This document shows, in pieces, positions 36,787-45,260 of a stretch of 64,000 bases of DNA. Numbering within the stretch: the first letter of the stretch is position 1; each line of letters opens with the position of its first letter. Position numbers and translations under genes: made by a program. This stretch comes from Rhodocyclaceae bacterium. GTDB taxonomy: Bacteria; Pseudomonadota; Gammaproteobacteria; Burkholderiales; Rhodocyclaceae. Below the pieces are notes generated by a model. That model was not told where the DNA came from. It did not search any database and was given only the letters and a program-made list of their open reading frames with translations. The stretch is taken from the NCBI GenBank assembly GCA_030824275.1, contig JAVBXY010000035.1, positions 186,001-250,000 on the forward strand. Direction: 5' to 3'.

Positions 36787-38445
36787 TCAGACGTGACGCC
36801 GGGACTGGACAACGAAGAAACGATTGGCGACAAAGGCGCTGTCCGTCAGGCAGGCATTGGCCGCCGGGTTGGCGCCGGTGGCGTGGAAGTCGGAGAAGCC
36901 CGCCGACTGGTTCACGAAGACGCCGCCAGTCAAATTGATCGACAGGGCGACACCGGCACGCAACGCCGCCTCTTCGCCCAATTGCACGACCACCGGATTG
37001 GTCGAATAGAGCGAGAAGGTGATGGCCCCCTGCTCGCGGATCACGCGCTCGGCAGTGGCGAGACTCTCCGAGGTGGTCGCAGTTTCGACCACCAGACTGA
37101 TGGGGCCGAAGCGCTCTTCCATGAAGGCCCGCTCGTTGCTCACAGGCACCTTGAGCAGCAAGGGCGAACGGACGCGCGCATCTGGCCACTGTGGGTGCTG
37201 AATCGCCGACGACGGACGCAGCACTTCGCCCAGATCCTGCGCGGCTTCGATGCGGGCGGCAGTGGCGGCCGATTGGATGGCACCGAGCACTTCCACGGCA
37301 CGGGCCGGATCTTCAAGGAATTTGGAAATGGAATTCGCCAGGTCGTGGCCAAACTGTTCCGACGTCACTACGCCATCGGGAGTTTTCACGCCCTCCCGGG
37401 AAACAAAAACAGTCTGCGGCGTGGTGCACATCTGCCCGGAATAAAGCGAGAAGGTAAATGCCAGATTGCGCAGCATCGCCTTGTAGTCGTCGGTCGAGTC
37501 GACGACGATGCAATTCACGCCAGCCTTCTCCGTATAAACCACCGCATGGCGGCAGTTCTCTTCCAGCCAGTTACCAAAGTCCGGGCCGCCGGTGTAGTCG
37601 ATCAGGCGGATATCGGCCTTCATCGCCACATCCTTGGCCACCGGTACTTTCGGATCGTCGATCAGCAGGCTGACCAGATTGTGATCGAAGCCGGCCTCCT
37701 TGATCACCTGACGCGCCACGGCCACGGTGATGGCCAGCGGCAGAATCACGGTCGGGTGCGCCTTGAAGATCACCGGATTGCCGGTAACGAGGCTGGCAAA
37801 CATGCCGGGGTAACCGTTCCAGGTCGGGAAGGTCGAGCAGGCGATGTTGAGCGCCACGCCGCGCGGCATGATAGTGAATTTCTTCTCCATCTTGAGCGGC
37901 GGATTCTTGCCCTGCGGCTTTTCCCAGATGGCCGTTTCCGGCACATGTTTCATTTCCCTGTAGGCATAGGCCAGGGCTTCGAGACCCCGATCCTGGGCAT
38001 GGGGACCGGCGGCCTGGAAGGCCATCATCAAGGGCTGGCCCGTGGTGTGCATCACCGCGTGGGCCATTTCAAAACTGCGGGCGTTGAGACGCGCCAGGAT
38101 TTCGATGCAGACGCCCGCACGGGTGTCCGGCCCAGCCTTGATCCAGGCCGGCATCGCGGTCTTGGCCGCATCGATCAGCGCATCGGGGGCACATTGCGGA
38201 TAGGAGACGTTGAGCGGCAGACCATAGGGCGAGACCTCACTGCCGGCCTTGCCTTGCACGCCGGGCTGATCCAGATAGAACTGAGCATTGCGATAGGCCT
38301 CGAAAGCCTGACGACCGTCTTCAATCGCGGTTTCACCATAGGCGCGGGGACTTTCCGCATAGGGGCTCCAGTAGCCACGGGAGGCAATGGCCTCGACCGC
38401 CTGGGTGAGCAGGCTCTGGTGTCTATCAAACATGGGGTGGGACAT
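36787..38445 (-). CDS. paaN: Phenylacetic acid degradation protein PaaN, aldehyde-dehydrogenase family
   Basis: 552 residues, matching the PaaN type that is a stand-alone aldehyde dehydrogenase and not the PaaZ fusion with a MaoC-type hydratase. Catalytic Cys in YSGQMCTTPQ, a glutamate-bearing central strand, and a long N-terminal domain typical of the family. It is expected to oxidise the ring-opened semialdehyde-CoA. The ATG at 38445 has AGGAGA upstream; an in-frame extension lacks family similarity. The hydratase half of PaaZ is not in the window. Confidence 0.92.
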   Translation of the reverse strand: MSHPMFDRHQSLLTQAVEAIASRGYWSPYAESPRAYGETAIEDGRQAFEAYRNAQFYLDQPGVQGKAGSEVSPYGLPLNVSYPQCAPDALIDAAKTAMPAWIKAGPDTRAGVCIEILARLNARSFEMAHAVMHTTGQPLMMAFQAAGPHAQDRGLEALAYAYREMKHVPETAIWEKPQGKNPPLKMEKKFTIMPRGVALNIACSTFPTWNGYPGMFASLVTGNPVIFKAHPTVILPLAITVAVARQVIKEAGFDHNLVSLLIDDPKVPVAKDVAMKADIRLIDYTGGPDFGNWLEENCRHAVVYTEKAGVNCIVVDSTDDYKAMLRNLAFTFSLYSGQMCTTPQTVFVSREGVKTPDGVVTSEQFGHDLANSISKFLEDPARAVEVLGAIQSAATAARIEAAQDLGEVLRPSSAIQHPQWPDARVRSPLLLKVPVSNERAFMEERFGPISLVVETATTSESLATAERVIREQGAITFSLYSTNPVVVQLGEEAALRAGVALSINLTGGVFVNQSAGFSDFHATGANPAANACLTDSAFVANRFFVVQSRRHV

Positions 38446-38477
38446 CGTGTTCTCCTGGTTAATTTTTCTTGAAACCT

Positions 38478-38927
38478 TTAAAGCATGGTGACCCATTCCT
38501 GGGCCCAGTTCAGTGCTTCCTCGTCCGGTAGCGGCTGGGTACAGGCATCGATTTCGAGCCGCTCGCCCACCTTGCTCGCACCGCAAGCGCCGAGCAACGA
38601 GTCCATGTCTTTGCCTGCCTTGCAAAAGGTGGCCTGGTAGGTCTGGTCCCCCAGCGCGATGACGCCATAGCGCAAGTGCGACAGGTCCGGTGCATCACCG
38701 CGCAGGCGATCCGCCAGTGGAATGATGTTATCGGGCAGTTCGCCATCGCCGTGGGTCGAGGTGATGACAAGGGCCACGTCGCGACCGGAAAGGTCGACGC
38801 TGCCCGCATCGGCATCGGACGCCACCTCGATCTCGTGGCCGAGTCGGGGCAGGTTGTCGCTCAGATGGTCGGCACACATTTGGGCGTTGCCCGATTCGGT
38901 GCCGACGATGATCAGTATGTTGGCCAT
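38478..38927 (-). CDS. Flavodoxin
   Basis: 149 residues with the FMN phosphate-binding loop GTESGNAQ, THGDGELPDN around the isoalloxazine ring and ALGDQTYQ-type third loop, as in MioC and the flavodoxin domain of sulfite reductase. It starts the minus-strand paaN transcript and is divergent from a PaaA-like oxygenase gene, so it may deliver electrons to that oxygenase or to another enzyme of the pathway; no PaaE reductase is present here. Confidence 0.9.
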   Translation of the reverse strand: MANILIIVGTESGNAQMCADHLSDNLPRLGHEIEVASDADAGSVDLSGRDVALVITSTHGDGELPDNIIPLADRLRGDAPDLSHLRYGVIALGDQTYQATFCKAGKDMDSLLGACGASKVGERLEIDACTQPLPDEEALNWAQEWVTML

Positions 38928-38983
38928 GACGCCCTATTCTCCTCCAGTGCAGCCTCGTCCCCCGTCGCGGGAGCTTCTAACGT

Positions 38984-39071
38984 GATACATTTTTATTGTA
39001 CCTGCCACGGCGATTTTGTGTCATAATTAATTTGATACGATTTAAACAATTCAATCTAAAGATATTGTATC
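38984..39071. promoter_or_regulatory. Divergent paa control region with GATAC half-sites
   Basis: An AT-rich island in GC-rich surroundings. GATACA-N7-TGTACC (38984-39002) is an imperfect inverted repeat; GATACGAT (39034-39041) and ATTGTATC (39064-39071) form a second, widely spaced pair. They flank the plus-strand promoter candidate and could bind a repressor of the divergent flavodoxin-paaN and oxygenase-paaK units. No regulator gene is adjacent. Confidence 0.45.
39032..39060 (+). promoter_or_regulatory. Candidate sigma-70 promoter of the plus-strand paa unit
   Basis: TTGATA (39032-39037), a 17-base spacer and TCTAAA (39055-39060). The leader to the ATG at 39143 would be about 75 bases. 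Confidence 0.45.
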
Positions 39072-39142
39072 CCTTTGCAGGGCGCGCAGGAATGCTTCTA
39101 TAGTCTTCCTTGCCGCAAAACAAGAACGCAACGGAGCGAGAC

Positions 39143-39907
39143 ATGCAGAAACAGGACAAGGATTTCCTCAACCGGATCGCCGCAGGCCATAAAGTCGGCG
39201 CTGGCGACACGCTGCCCACCAGCTATCGCAGCGAGTTGATGCGCCTCATGGTGGTGTTTGCCGATTCCGAGCTGGCCGGTGCCGCCGGCTTTTGCCCCTT
39301 CATCAACCGGGGTCCCGGTCTGCGCGAGCGCATCGTCGCCGCCAAAATCGTCACCGAAAAATATGTGCACGCGGAAATGGCGCTCAAGCTGCTGGAGCCT
39401 TTCGGCGTCAACCCAACGCTCTATGTCCGCTCCCATCCGTGGGATTCGCGCCTCGACCGCAATGTGGACCTCGGCACCCGCCGCATCGGCGGCGACAAGC
39501 GCCTGAATGTCTTCCATTACCCTCTGGAGGGATGGGAAGATGCGGTCGCCTTCAACATGCTGATGGGCATGGCCACCGCCATCCAGCTTGGCGAAATGGA
39601 AAATGCTTCCTACCAGCCGCTGGCCGACGTGATCGCCCAGATACTGCCCCGCGAACGCGAGCATGGGGCACTCGGCGAAACCGGCGTACGCCAGGCCATC
39701 GAGCGCAGCAGCAGCAAGGCCTCGGCCCAGGCCGCCGTCGACTACTGGCTGCCACGCGTCGCCGCCACCTTCGGTCGCGTCGATTCCGAACACGCATCCA
39801 TCTATGTTCAGTATGGCCTGCGCCAGCGCACCAGCGCCGACATGCTTGCCGACTGGAAGGCCCAGACCACCGCCGCCATCAAGCGCCTCGGACTGCGGTC
39901 CGCCTGA
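39143..39907 (+). CDS. PaaA/PaaC-like phenylacetic acid catabolic protein (ferritin-like di-iron fold)
   Basis: 254 residues, mostly helical. Candidate iron ligands are E in DSELAGAAGF, the TEKYVHAE segment, E in GEMENASY and the E-x2-H of REREHGA. The second E-x2-H helix looks canonical; the first has five-residue spacing (EKYVH), so the site may be altered. The family is that of phenylacetyl-CoA epoxidase subunits, but PaaB, D and E are absent. Residues 17-23 (KVGAGDT) are encoded by a repeat copy. The ATG at 39143 follows GGAG. Leads the paaG-paaI-thiolase-paaK transcript. Confidence 0.7.
   Translation: MQKQDKDFLNRIAAGHKVGAGDTLPTSYRSELMRLMVVFADSELAGAAGFCPFINRGPGLRERIVAAKIVTEKYVHAEMALKLLEPFGVNPTLYVRSHPWDSRLDRNVDLGTRRIGGDKRLNVFHYPLEGWEDAVAFNMLMGMATAIQLGEMENASYQPLADVIAQILPREREHGALGETGVRQAIERSSSKASAQAAVDYWLPRVAATFGRVDSEHASIYVQYGLRQRTSADMLADWKAQTTAAIKRLGLRSA
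39189..39210 (-). repeat. Interspersed 22-bp repeat, copy 6
   Basis: Minus strand GTG followed by TCGCCAGCGCCGACTTTAT, within the N-terminal coding region of the PaaA-like gene, antisense to it, read there as KVGAGDT. Confidence 0.85.
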
Positions 39908-39926
39908 CCCAAATCAAAGGATCGCC

Positions 39927-40715
39927 ATGAGCTACGAGCACATCCTGTTCTCGCTGGAGAACGGTATCGCCCGCGTCACCCTGAATCGGCCCGACAAGCT
40001 GAACAGCTTCAACGAGGCCATGCACCTGGAACTGCGCGACGCGCTGGCCAAAACCCGTGCAGGCAAGGCCCGCGTCCTCGTCCTCACCGGCGCCGGCCGT
40101 GGCTTCTGTGCTGGTCAGGACCTCTCCGACCGCAATGTGTCCGCCGGTGCCTCACCCGTAGACCTAGGTCACACCATCGAGACCTTCTACACACCACTGA
40201 TACTGAGCCTGCGCGCGCTGGAGATGCCGGTGATCTGTGCCGTGAACGGTGTCGCCGCAGGTGCCGGTGCCAACATCGCCCTGGCCTGCGACATCGTCAT
40301 CGCCGGCCGCTCCGCCTCCTTCATCCAGGCTTTCTGCAAGCTCGGACTGGTTCCCGACGCCGGCGGAACCTGGGCCCTGCCCCGTCTAGTCGGCAATGCC
40401 CGCGCCCTGGGCCTGGCCCTGCTCGGCGACAAGCTCTCTGCCGAGCAGGCCGAAAACTGGGGCCTGATCTGGAAGTGCGTGGACGACGACAAGCTGGCCG
40501 AGGAGGCCGACAAGCTGGCCAAGCATTTCAGCACCGCGCCGACCAAAGGTCTGGCTTTGACCAAGCAGGCCATCTACGCAAGCGGCGGCAATACGCTGGA
40601 ACAGCAACTTGCCGTAGAGCGTGACAGCCAGCGCCAGCTAGGAGCCAGCAAGGATTACCGAGAAGGCGTCTCCGCCTTCATGGAAAAGCGCGCCCCCAGC
40701 TTCAAGGGCGAATGA
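39927..40715 (+). CDS. paaG: Enoyl-CoA hydratase/isomerase, PaaG type
   Basis: 262 residues. Crotonase fold with RVTLNRPDKLNSFN, the oxyanion-hole segments GAGRGFCAGQDL and NGVAAGAGANIAL, and the Asp in FCKLGLVPDAGGTW, which identifies PaaG: isomerisation of the ring-epoxide to the oxepin-CoA and of downstream dehydroadipyl-CoA. The stop overlaps paaI (ATGATG region at 40712). Confidence 0.92.
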   Translation: MSYEHILFSLENGIARVTLNRPDKLNSFNEAMHLELRDALAKTRAGKARVLVLTGAGRGFCAGQDLSDRNVSAGASPVDLGHTIETFYTPLILSLRALEMPVICAVNGVAAGAGANIALACDIVIAGRSASFIQAFCKLGLVPDAGGTWALPRLVGNARALGLALLGDKLSAEQAENWGLIWKCVDDDKLAEEADKLAKHFSTAPTKGLALTKQAIYASGGNTLEQQLAVERDSQRQLGASKDYREGVSAFMEKRAPSFKGE

Positions 40716-41158
40716 TGCCGCTGACACCGCAACAGACGGCGCAACGCTGCGCCGACATCATGTGGGTGGATGACCACGCTGCGCAGGGGCTCGGCATCAC
40801 CATTAACGCCATCGCACCCGGCGAAGCGACGCTGACCATGACAGTCCGCAAGGACATGGTCAATGGCCACGGCATCGCCCACGGCGGCTTCATCTTCGCC
40901 CTGGCCGACACGGCCTTCGCCTACTCCTGCAACAGTTACAATCACCGGGCTGTAGCTGCCGGCGTGGATATCAACTTCCTCGCCGCCGGCCATCTCGGCG
41001 ACACGCTGACCGCCATCGGTCGCGTACGCCAGCAGGGAGGTCGGAGCGGCGTCTACGACATAGAGGTCACCAACCAGGAAGGCAAAACCGTCGCCCTCTT
41101 CCGTGGCCGTTCGTCCCGCATCAAGGGACACTTCTTCGAAGAAAGCCAACAAGAATGA
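40712..41158 (+). CDS. paaI: PaaI hotdog-fold thioesterase
   Basis: 148 residues. MVNGHGIAHGGFIFALADTAFAYSCNS carries the conserved HGG and catalytic Asp of PaaI, a tetrameric thioesterase that rescues CoA from hydroxylated or dead-end phenylacetyl-CoA intermediates. Overlaps paaG and the thiolase gene by four bases on either side, so all three are translationally coupled. Confidence 0.93.
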   Translation: MMPLTPQQTAQRCADIMWVDDHAAQGLGITINAIAPGEATLTMTVRKDMVNGHGIAHGGFIFALADTAFAYSCNSYNHRAVAAGVDINFLAAGHLGDTLTAIGRVRQQGGRSGVYDIEVTNQEGKTVALFRGRSSRIKGHFFEESQQE

Positions 41159-42360
41159 ACGAAGCTTTTATTTGCGACGCTGTTCGCACCCCCATCGGCC
41201 GTTACGGCGGCACCCTGTCCGGTATCCGCACCGACGACCTCGGCGCCCTGCCGATCAAGGCCCTGCTGGCCCGTCACCCGAATCTGGACTGGACTGCCGT
41301 CGAGGACGTCATCTACGGCTGTGCCAACCAGGCCGGTGAAGACAACCGCAACGTCGCCCGTATGTCCGCCCTGCTCGCCGGCCTGCCGGTGGATGTGCCC
41401 GGCGCCACCATCAACCGCCTCTGCGGTTCCGGCATGGATGCCGTCGGCACCGCCGCCCGCGCCATCAAGTCCGGCGAAACCGCGCTGATGATCGCCGGCG
41501 GCGTCGAGAGCATGAGCCGCGCCCCCTTCGTCATGCCCAAGGCCGAGTCGGCCTTCTCGCGCAGCAATGCGGTGTACGACACCACCATCGGCTGGCGCTT
41601 CGTGAACAAGCTGATGAAGGCACAGTACGGCGTGGACTCCATGCCCGAGACCGCCGACAACGTCGCCGCCGACTTCAAGATCGGCCGCGCCGACCAGGAT
41701 GCCTTCGCCATTCGTTCGCAACAGAAGTGGGGCGCCGCCAACGCCGCCGGCTTCTTCAAGACCGAAATCGTGCCCGTGGAAATCGCCCAGAAGAAGGGCG
41801 ACCCGAAGATTTTCGACACCGACGAACATCCGCGCGTCGACACCACCATTGAGCAACTGGCCAAGCTGAAAGGCGTCAACGGCGCCGACCTGACGGTCAC
41901 CGCCGGCAACGCCTCCGGCGTCAATGACGGTGCCTGTGCCCTGATCCTCGCCTCGGAAGCCGCCGCCAGGACTCACGGCCTGACGCCCAAGGCCCGCGTC
42001 GTTGCCATGGCCACGGCCGGCGTCGCCCCGCGCATCATGGGTTTCGGCCCGGCGCCCGCCGTCAGGAAAGTGTTGGCCAAAGCGGGTCTCACGCTTGCTC
42101 AAATGGACGTCATCGAACTCAACGAAGCCTTCGCCGCCCAGGGCCTGGCAGTGACCCGCGATCTCGGCCTCGCCGACGACGATGCCCGCGTGAACCCTAA
42201 CGGTGGTGCCATCGCCATCGGCCACCCGCTGGGCATGAGCGGTGCCCGTCTGGTCACCACAGCCATGTACCAGCTGCATCGCACCGGTGGCCGCTACGCT
42301 CTTTGCACCATGTGCATCGGCGTCGGCCAGGGTATCGCCATCATCATCGAAAAAGTCTGA
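41155..42360 (+). CDS. paaJ: 3-oxoadipyl-CoA/3-oxo-5,6-dehydrosuberyl-CoA thiolase
   Basis: 401 residues. [19 protein letters not shown] is the PcaF/PaaJ N-terminus; nucleophile in [10 protein letters not shown], then [10 protein letters not shown] and the second catalytic cysteine in [10 protein letters not shown]. It cleaves the last pathway intermediates to acetyl-CoA and succinyl-CoA. PcaF of the beta-ketoadipate pathway is nearly identical in motif, but the paa neighbours support PaaJ. Coupled to paaI by ATGA. Confidence 0.93.
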   Translation: MNEAFICDAVRTPIGRYGGTLSGIRTDDLGALPIKALLARHPNLDWTAVEDVIYGCANQAGEDNRNVARMSALLAGLPVDVPGATINRLCGSGMDAVGTAARAIKSGETALMIAGGVESMSRAPFVMPKAESAFSRSNAVYDTTIGWRFVNKLMKAQYGVDSMPETADNVAADFKIGRADQDAFAIRSQQKWGAANAAGFFKTEIVPVEIAQKKGDPKIFDTDEHPRVDTTIEQLAKLKGVNGADLTVTAGNASGVNDGACALILASEAAARTHGLTPKARVVAMATAGVAPRIMGFGPAPAVRKVLAKAGLTLAQMDVIELNEAFAAQGLAVTRDLGLADDDARVNPNGGAIAIGHPLGMSGARLVTTAMYQLHRTGGRYALCTMCIGVGQGIAIIIEKV

Positions 42361-42400
42361 AACTATAAGTCTGCAACACAAGGACGCCGGAGGAGACAAC

Positions 42401-43714
42401 ATGCAATCGGACCGCCCCCTTAACAACGAACTCGATCCCATCGAGATCGCCAGCCGTGACGAGATTACGGCGCTGCAAACCACGCGTCTGCGCTGGTCGC
42501 TGATGCACGCCTACAACAACGTGCCGCACTACAAGAACAAGTTCGACGCGGCGGGGGTGCACCCGAACGACTTCAATGAGCTGAAGGATCTCGCGAAGTT
42601 CCCCTTCATGACCAAGAAGGATTTTCGCGACAACTATCCCTATGGCCTCTTCGCCGTGCCCCGCGAGCGCGTGGTGCGCATCCACGCCTCCTCGGGCACC
42701 ACGGGCAAGCCAACGGTGGTGGGCTACACCCGCAACGACATCGACAACTGGGCCGACCTCGTCGCCCGCTCGATCCGCGCTGCCGGCGGCCGTGCTGGTG
42801 ACAAAGTGCATATCGCCTACGGCTACGGCCTGTTCACCGGCGGTCTCGGCGCCCACTACGGCGCCGAGCGCCTGGGCTGCACCGTGATCCCCTTCGGCGG
42901 CGGCCAGACCGAGCGTCAGGTGCAACTGATCCAGGATTTCCAGCCGGACATCATCATGGTCACGCCCTCCTACATGCTCAACATCGCCGACGAGTTTGAG
43001 CGTCAGGGCATCAATCCGGTGAACTGCACGCTGCGCATCGGCATCTTCGGCGCCGAACCCTGGACCGACCAGATGCGCACGGCCATCGAGCATCGCATGG
43101 GTATCGATGCCATCGATATCTACGGCCTTTCCGAAGTCATGGGCCCCGGCGTCGCCAACGAGTGCATCGAAACCAAGGACGGCCCGGTGATCTGGGAAGA
43201 CCACTTCTACCCCGAAATAATCAACCCCGAGACCGGCGAACTGGTGCCCGACGGCGAGGAAGGCGAACTGGTCTTCACCTCGCTCTCCAAGGAAGCCCTG
43301 CCGGTCATTCGCTACCGCACCCGCGACCTAACCCGCCTGCTGCCGCCGACGGCGCGCAGCTTCCGCCGCATGGGCAAGATCACCGGCCGCTCCGACGACA
43401 TGCTGATCATTCGCGGTGTCAACGTCTTCCCGACCCAGATCGAAGAACTGATCCTGAAGACGCCACAGCTCTCCGCCCACTACCAGCTCGAGGTATTCCG
43501 CGACGGTCACATGGACGGCATGGTGGTCAACGTCGAGATCAAGCCCGAACATTCCGGCGCGAAGAACGCGATGGACCAGGCAGCGAAGGAGCTCCAGCAC
43601 CACATCAAGTCCTTCATCGGCGTATCCACCAAGGTGAATGTGCTGGATGTCGGCGGCGTCGAACGCTCGCTGGGCAAGGCCAAACGCGTGGTGGATAAGC
43701 GCCCCAAGCCCTAA
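42401..43714 (+). CDS. paaK: Phenylacetate-CoA ligase
   Basis: 437 residues, the family length. Adenylating-enzyme motif HASSGTTGKPTVVGYT, IYGLSEVMGPGVA, and the C-terminal GRSDDMLIIRGVNVFPTQIEE hinge. It activates phenylacetate with CoA and ATP, the first step of the pathway. The ATG at 42401 is preceded by a strong GGAGGAGA site, suggesting high independent translation after the 40-bp gap behind the thiolase gene. Confidence 0.96.
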   Translation: MQSDRPLNNELDPIEIASRDEITALQTTRLRWSLMHAYNNVPHYKNKFDAAGVHPNDFNELKDLAKFPFMTKKDFRDNYPYGLFAVPRERVVRIHASSGTTGKPTVVGYTRNDIDNWADLVARSIRAAGGRAGDKVHIAYGYGLFTGGLGAHYGAERLGCTVIPFGGGQTERQVQLIQDFQPDIIMVTPSYMLNIADEFERQGINPVNCTLRIGIFGAEPWTDQMRTAIEHRMGIDAIDIYGLSEVMGPGVANECIETKDGPVIWEDHFYPEIINPETGELVPDGEEGELVFTSLSKEALPVIRYRTRDLTRLLPPTARSFRRMGKITGRSDDMLIIRGVNVFPTQIEELILKTPQLSAHYQLEVFRDGHMDGMVVNVEIKPEHSGAKNAMDQAAKELQHHIKSFIGVSTKVNVLDVGGVERSLGKAKRVVDKRPKP

Positions 43715-43741
43715 GCCCGGTCAAGCGCCTAAAATGCGGCC

Positions 43742-43963
43742 ATGCGTCACTGGCCGCTTTCCTTTCTGATTCTCTGCACCCTCGGCATCGCCTGTCTGCT
43801 GGCGGGCATCGCCGCCTTCGCAGGCCTGCTTGCCGGCCTGCATCCGCTATTCATCGACGGCTTGGGCGCCGGTTTGGCATTGATCGTTTCGGCCATCGCC
43901 CTGCTGCTCTCCGCTGCGTTTCCGCTGGTGTTGCGCCGGCTGGCGGAACGGGAAGAGCCATGA
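43742..43963 (+). CDS. Small two-helix membrane protein
   Basis: 73 residues: two hydrophobic segments (about 6-30 and 36-62) and a basic/acidic tail LRRLAEREEP. No recognised family. Its stop overlaps the methyltransferase start by four bases (ATGA), which supports it being a real translated gene. Function unknown. Confidence 0.6.
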   Translation: MRHWPLSFLILCTLGIACLLAGIAAFAGLLAGLHPLFIDGLGAGLALIVSAIALLLSAAFPLVLRRLAEREEP

Positions 43964-44703
43964 GTACCGACCACTTCTCCGGCCATGCGGCCGACTACGC
44001 CAGAGCACGGCCAACCTATCCGCCGGAACTCTTCGCCTGGCTGGCGACGCAATGCGCCGCGCACGACTTCGCCTGGGATTGCGGCACAGGCAACGGACAG
44101 GCAGCGCGGGCCTTGGCGGAACATTTCCGCCATGTGCATGCCACCGATCTTTCCGCCGAACAAGTCGCACAGGCCGCACCGCATCCCCGCGTCGATTACC
44201 TCGCTGCGCCGGCGGAAGCCAGCGGGCTGCCGGACCACGCTTGCGACCTGATTACCGTCGCCCAGGCCCTGCACTGGTTCTGCAGCGATGCCTTCTACGG
44301 GGAAGTGAAACGGGTGCTGAAACCCAGCGGCCTCTTCGCCGCCTGGACCTATACCCTGCTGCGCGGCGAGCCGGAACTCAATGCCGCCGTAGAAGATTTC
44401 CACACAAATATCGTCGGCCCCTGGTGGCCGCCGGAACGGCGCTGGGTGGATCTGGGTTATCGTGAAATACCCTTCCCCTTCACCGACATCGAAACGCCTG
44501 GTTTCGAGATCCGTCTTGAATGGACGCGTGGCGACTTGCTGGCCTATCTGCGCACCTGGTCGGCCACCCAGCGTTGCATCAAGGAATCCGGGGCCGACCC
44601 GACCGTAGCCTTTGGTGAACGGATCGCCCATCTCTGGCCGGACGACACGGCACGCAAGCCCATCGCCTGGCCCATTGCATTGCGTTGCGGGAGACTGTCA
44701 TGA
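43960..44703 (+). CDS. Class I SAM-dependent methyltransferase
   Basis: 247 residues. DHFSGHAADYARARPTYPPEL and FAWDCGTGNGQAARAL place it in the methyltransf_11/25 group similar to Tgs1-like and trans-aconitate-like methyltransferases; AQALHWFC follows strand 4. The substrate is unknown. It is bracketed by ATGA overlaps with a small membrane protein and MsrA, so the three are one unit following paaK. Confidence 0.82.
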   Translation: MSTDHFSGHAADYARARPTYPPELFAWLATQCAAHDFAWDCGTGNGQAARALAEHFRHVHATDLSAEQVAQAAPHPRVDYLAAPAEASGLPDHACDLITVAQALHWFCSDAFYGEVKRVLKPSGLFAAWTYTLLRGEPELNAAVEDFHTNIVGPWWPPERRWVDLGYREIPFPFTDIETPGFEIRLEWTRGDLLAYLRTWSATQRCIKESGADPTVAFGERIAHLWPDDTARKPIAWPIALRCGRLS

Positions 44704-45260
44704 CTACCGAAGTTGCCACCGAAGTTGCCACCGAAGCTGCCACACTCGGCGGCGGCTGCTTCTGGTGCACCGAAGCCGCGCTACTGCAACTCGCTGGCGT
44801 CGAATCCATCGTGTCAGGCTACGCCGGCGGCCGCACAGAAAACCCCAGCTACCGCGACATCTGCACCGGGCAGACCGGCCATGCCGAAGTGATCCAGGTA
44901 CGCTTCGACCCGTCGGTGATCGACTACCGCACCCTGCTTCGAGCCTTTTTCGCCATCCACGATCCGACCACGCTGAACCGCCAGGGCCACGATACGGGCA
45001 CCCAATACCGCTCGGTAATCTTTACTCATAGCGCAGAGCAGGAGGCCACCGCCAAGGCGCTGATCGCCGAGCTGACAGCGGAGAAAATCTGGCCCGACCC
45101 CATCGTCACCACCGTCTCGCCAGCGCCGACTTTCTGGCCGGCGGAGGACTACCACCAGAACTACTTCGCAAACAATCCCGGCCAGCCCTACTGCGTGGCC
45201 GTGGCCAGTCCGAAGATGGCGAAGCTGCGCAAGGTCTTCGCCGGCCGGCTGAAACCCTAG
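44700..45260 (+). CDS. msrA: Peptide methionine sulfoxide reductase A
   Basis: 186 residues. Active site LGGGCFWCTEA, then GYAGGRTENPSYRDIC, GHAEVIQVRFDP and PAEDYHQNYF, all conserved MsrA signatures. Repairs methionine-S-sulfoxide. The N-terminus is encoded by three copies of a 12-base unit (EVAT repeats), and the stretch VSPAPTF just before PAEDYHQ is encoded by a repeat copy. The stop at 45258-45260 abuts the stop of the convergent GST gene with no gap. Confidence 0.95.
   Translation: MTTEVATEVATEAATLGGGCFWCTEAALLQLAGVESIVSGYAGGRTENPSYRDICTGQTGHAEVIQVRFDPSVIDYRTLLRAFFAIHDPTTLNRQGHDTGTQYRSVIFTHSAEQEATAKALIAELTAEKIWPDPIVTTVSPAPTFWPAEDYHQNYFANNPGQPYCVAVASPKMAKLRKVFAGRLKP
44706..44741 (+). 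repeat. Tandem 12-bp repeat at the start of msrA
   Basis: Three units of ACCGAAGTTGCC (the last with one change, GCTGCC) encode TEVA-type tetrapeptides in the non-conserved N-terminus. Confidence 0.85.
45114..45135 (+). repeat. Interspersed 22-bp repeat, copy 7
   Basis: GTC followed by TCGCCAGCGCCGACTTTCT, in msrA on the sense strand, read as VSPAPTF. Confidence 0.85.

Noticed and set aside
36418-38472. 684-codon plus-strand open frame opposite paaY and paaN
   Set aside because: It covers two conserved genes in antisense and carries no domain.
38478-38927. Flavodoxin as part of a sulfite reductase locus
   Set aside because: No cysI, cysJ or sulfur genes are near; neighbours are phenylacetate genes.
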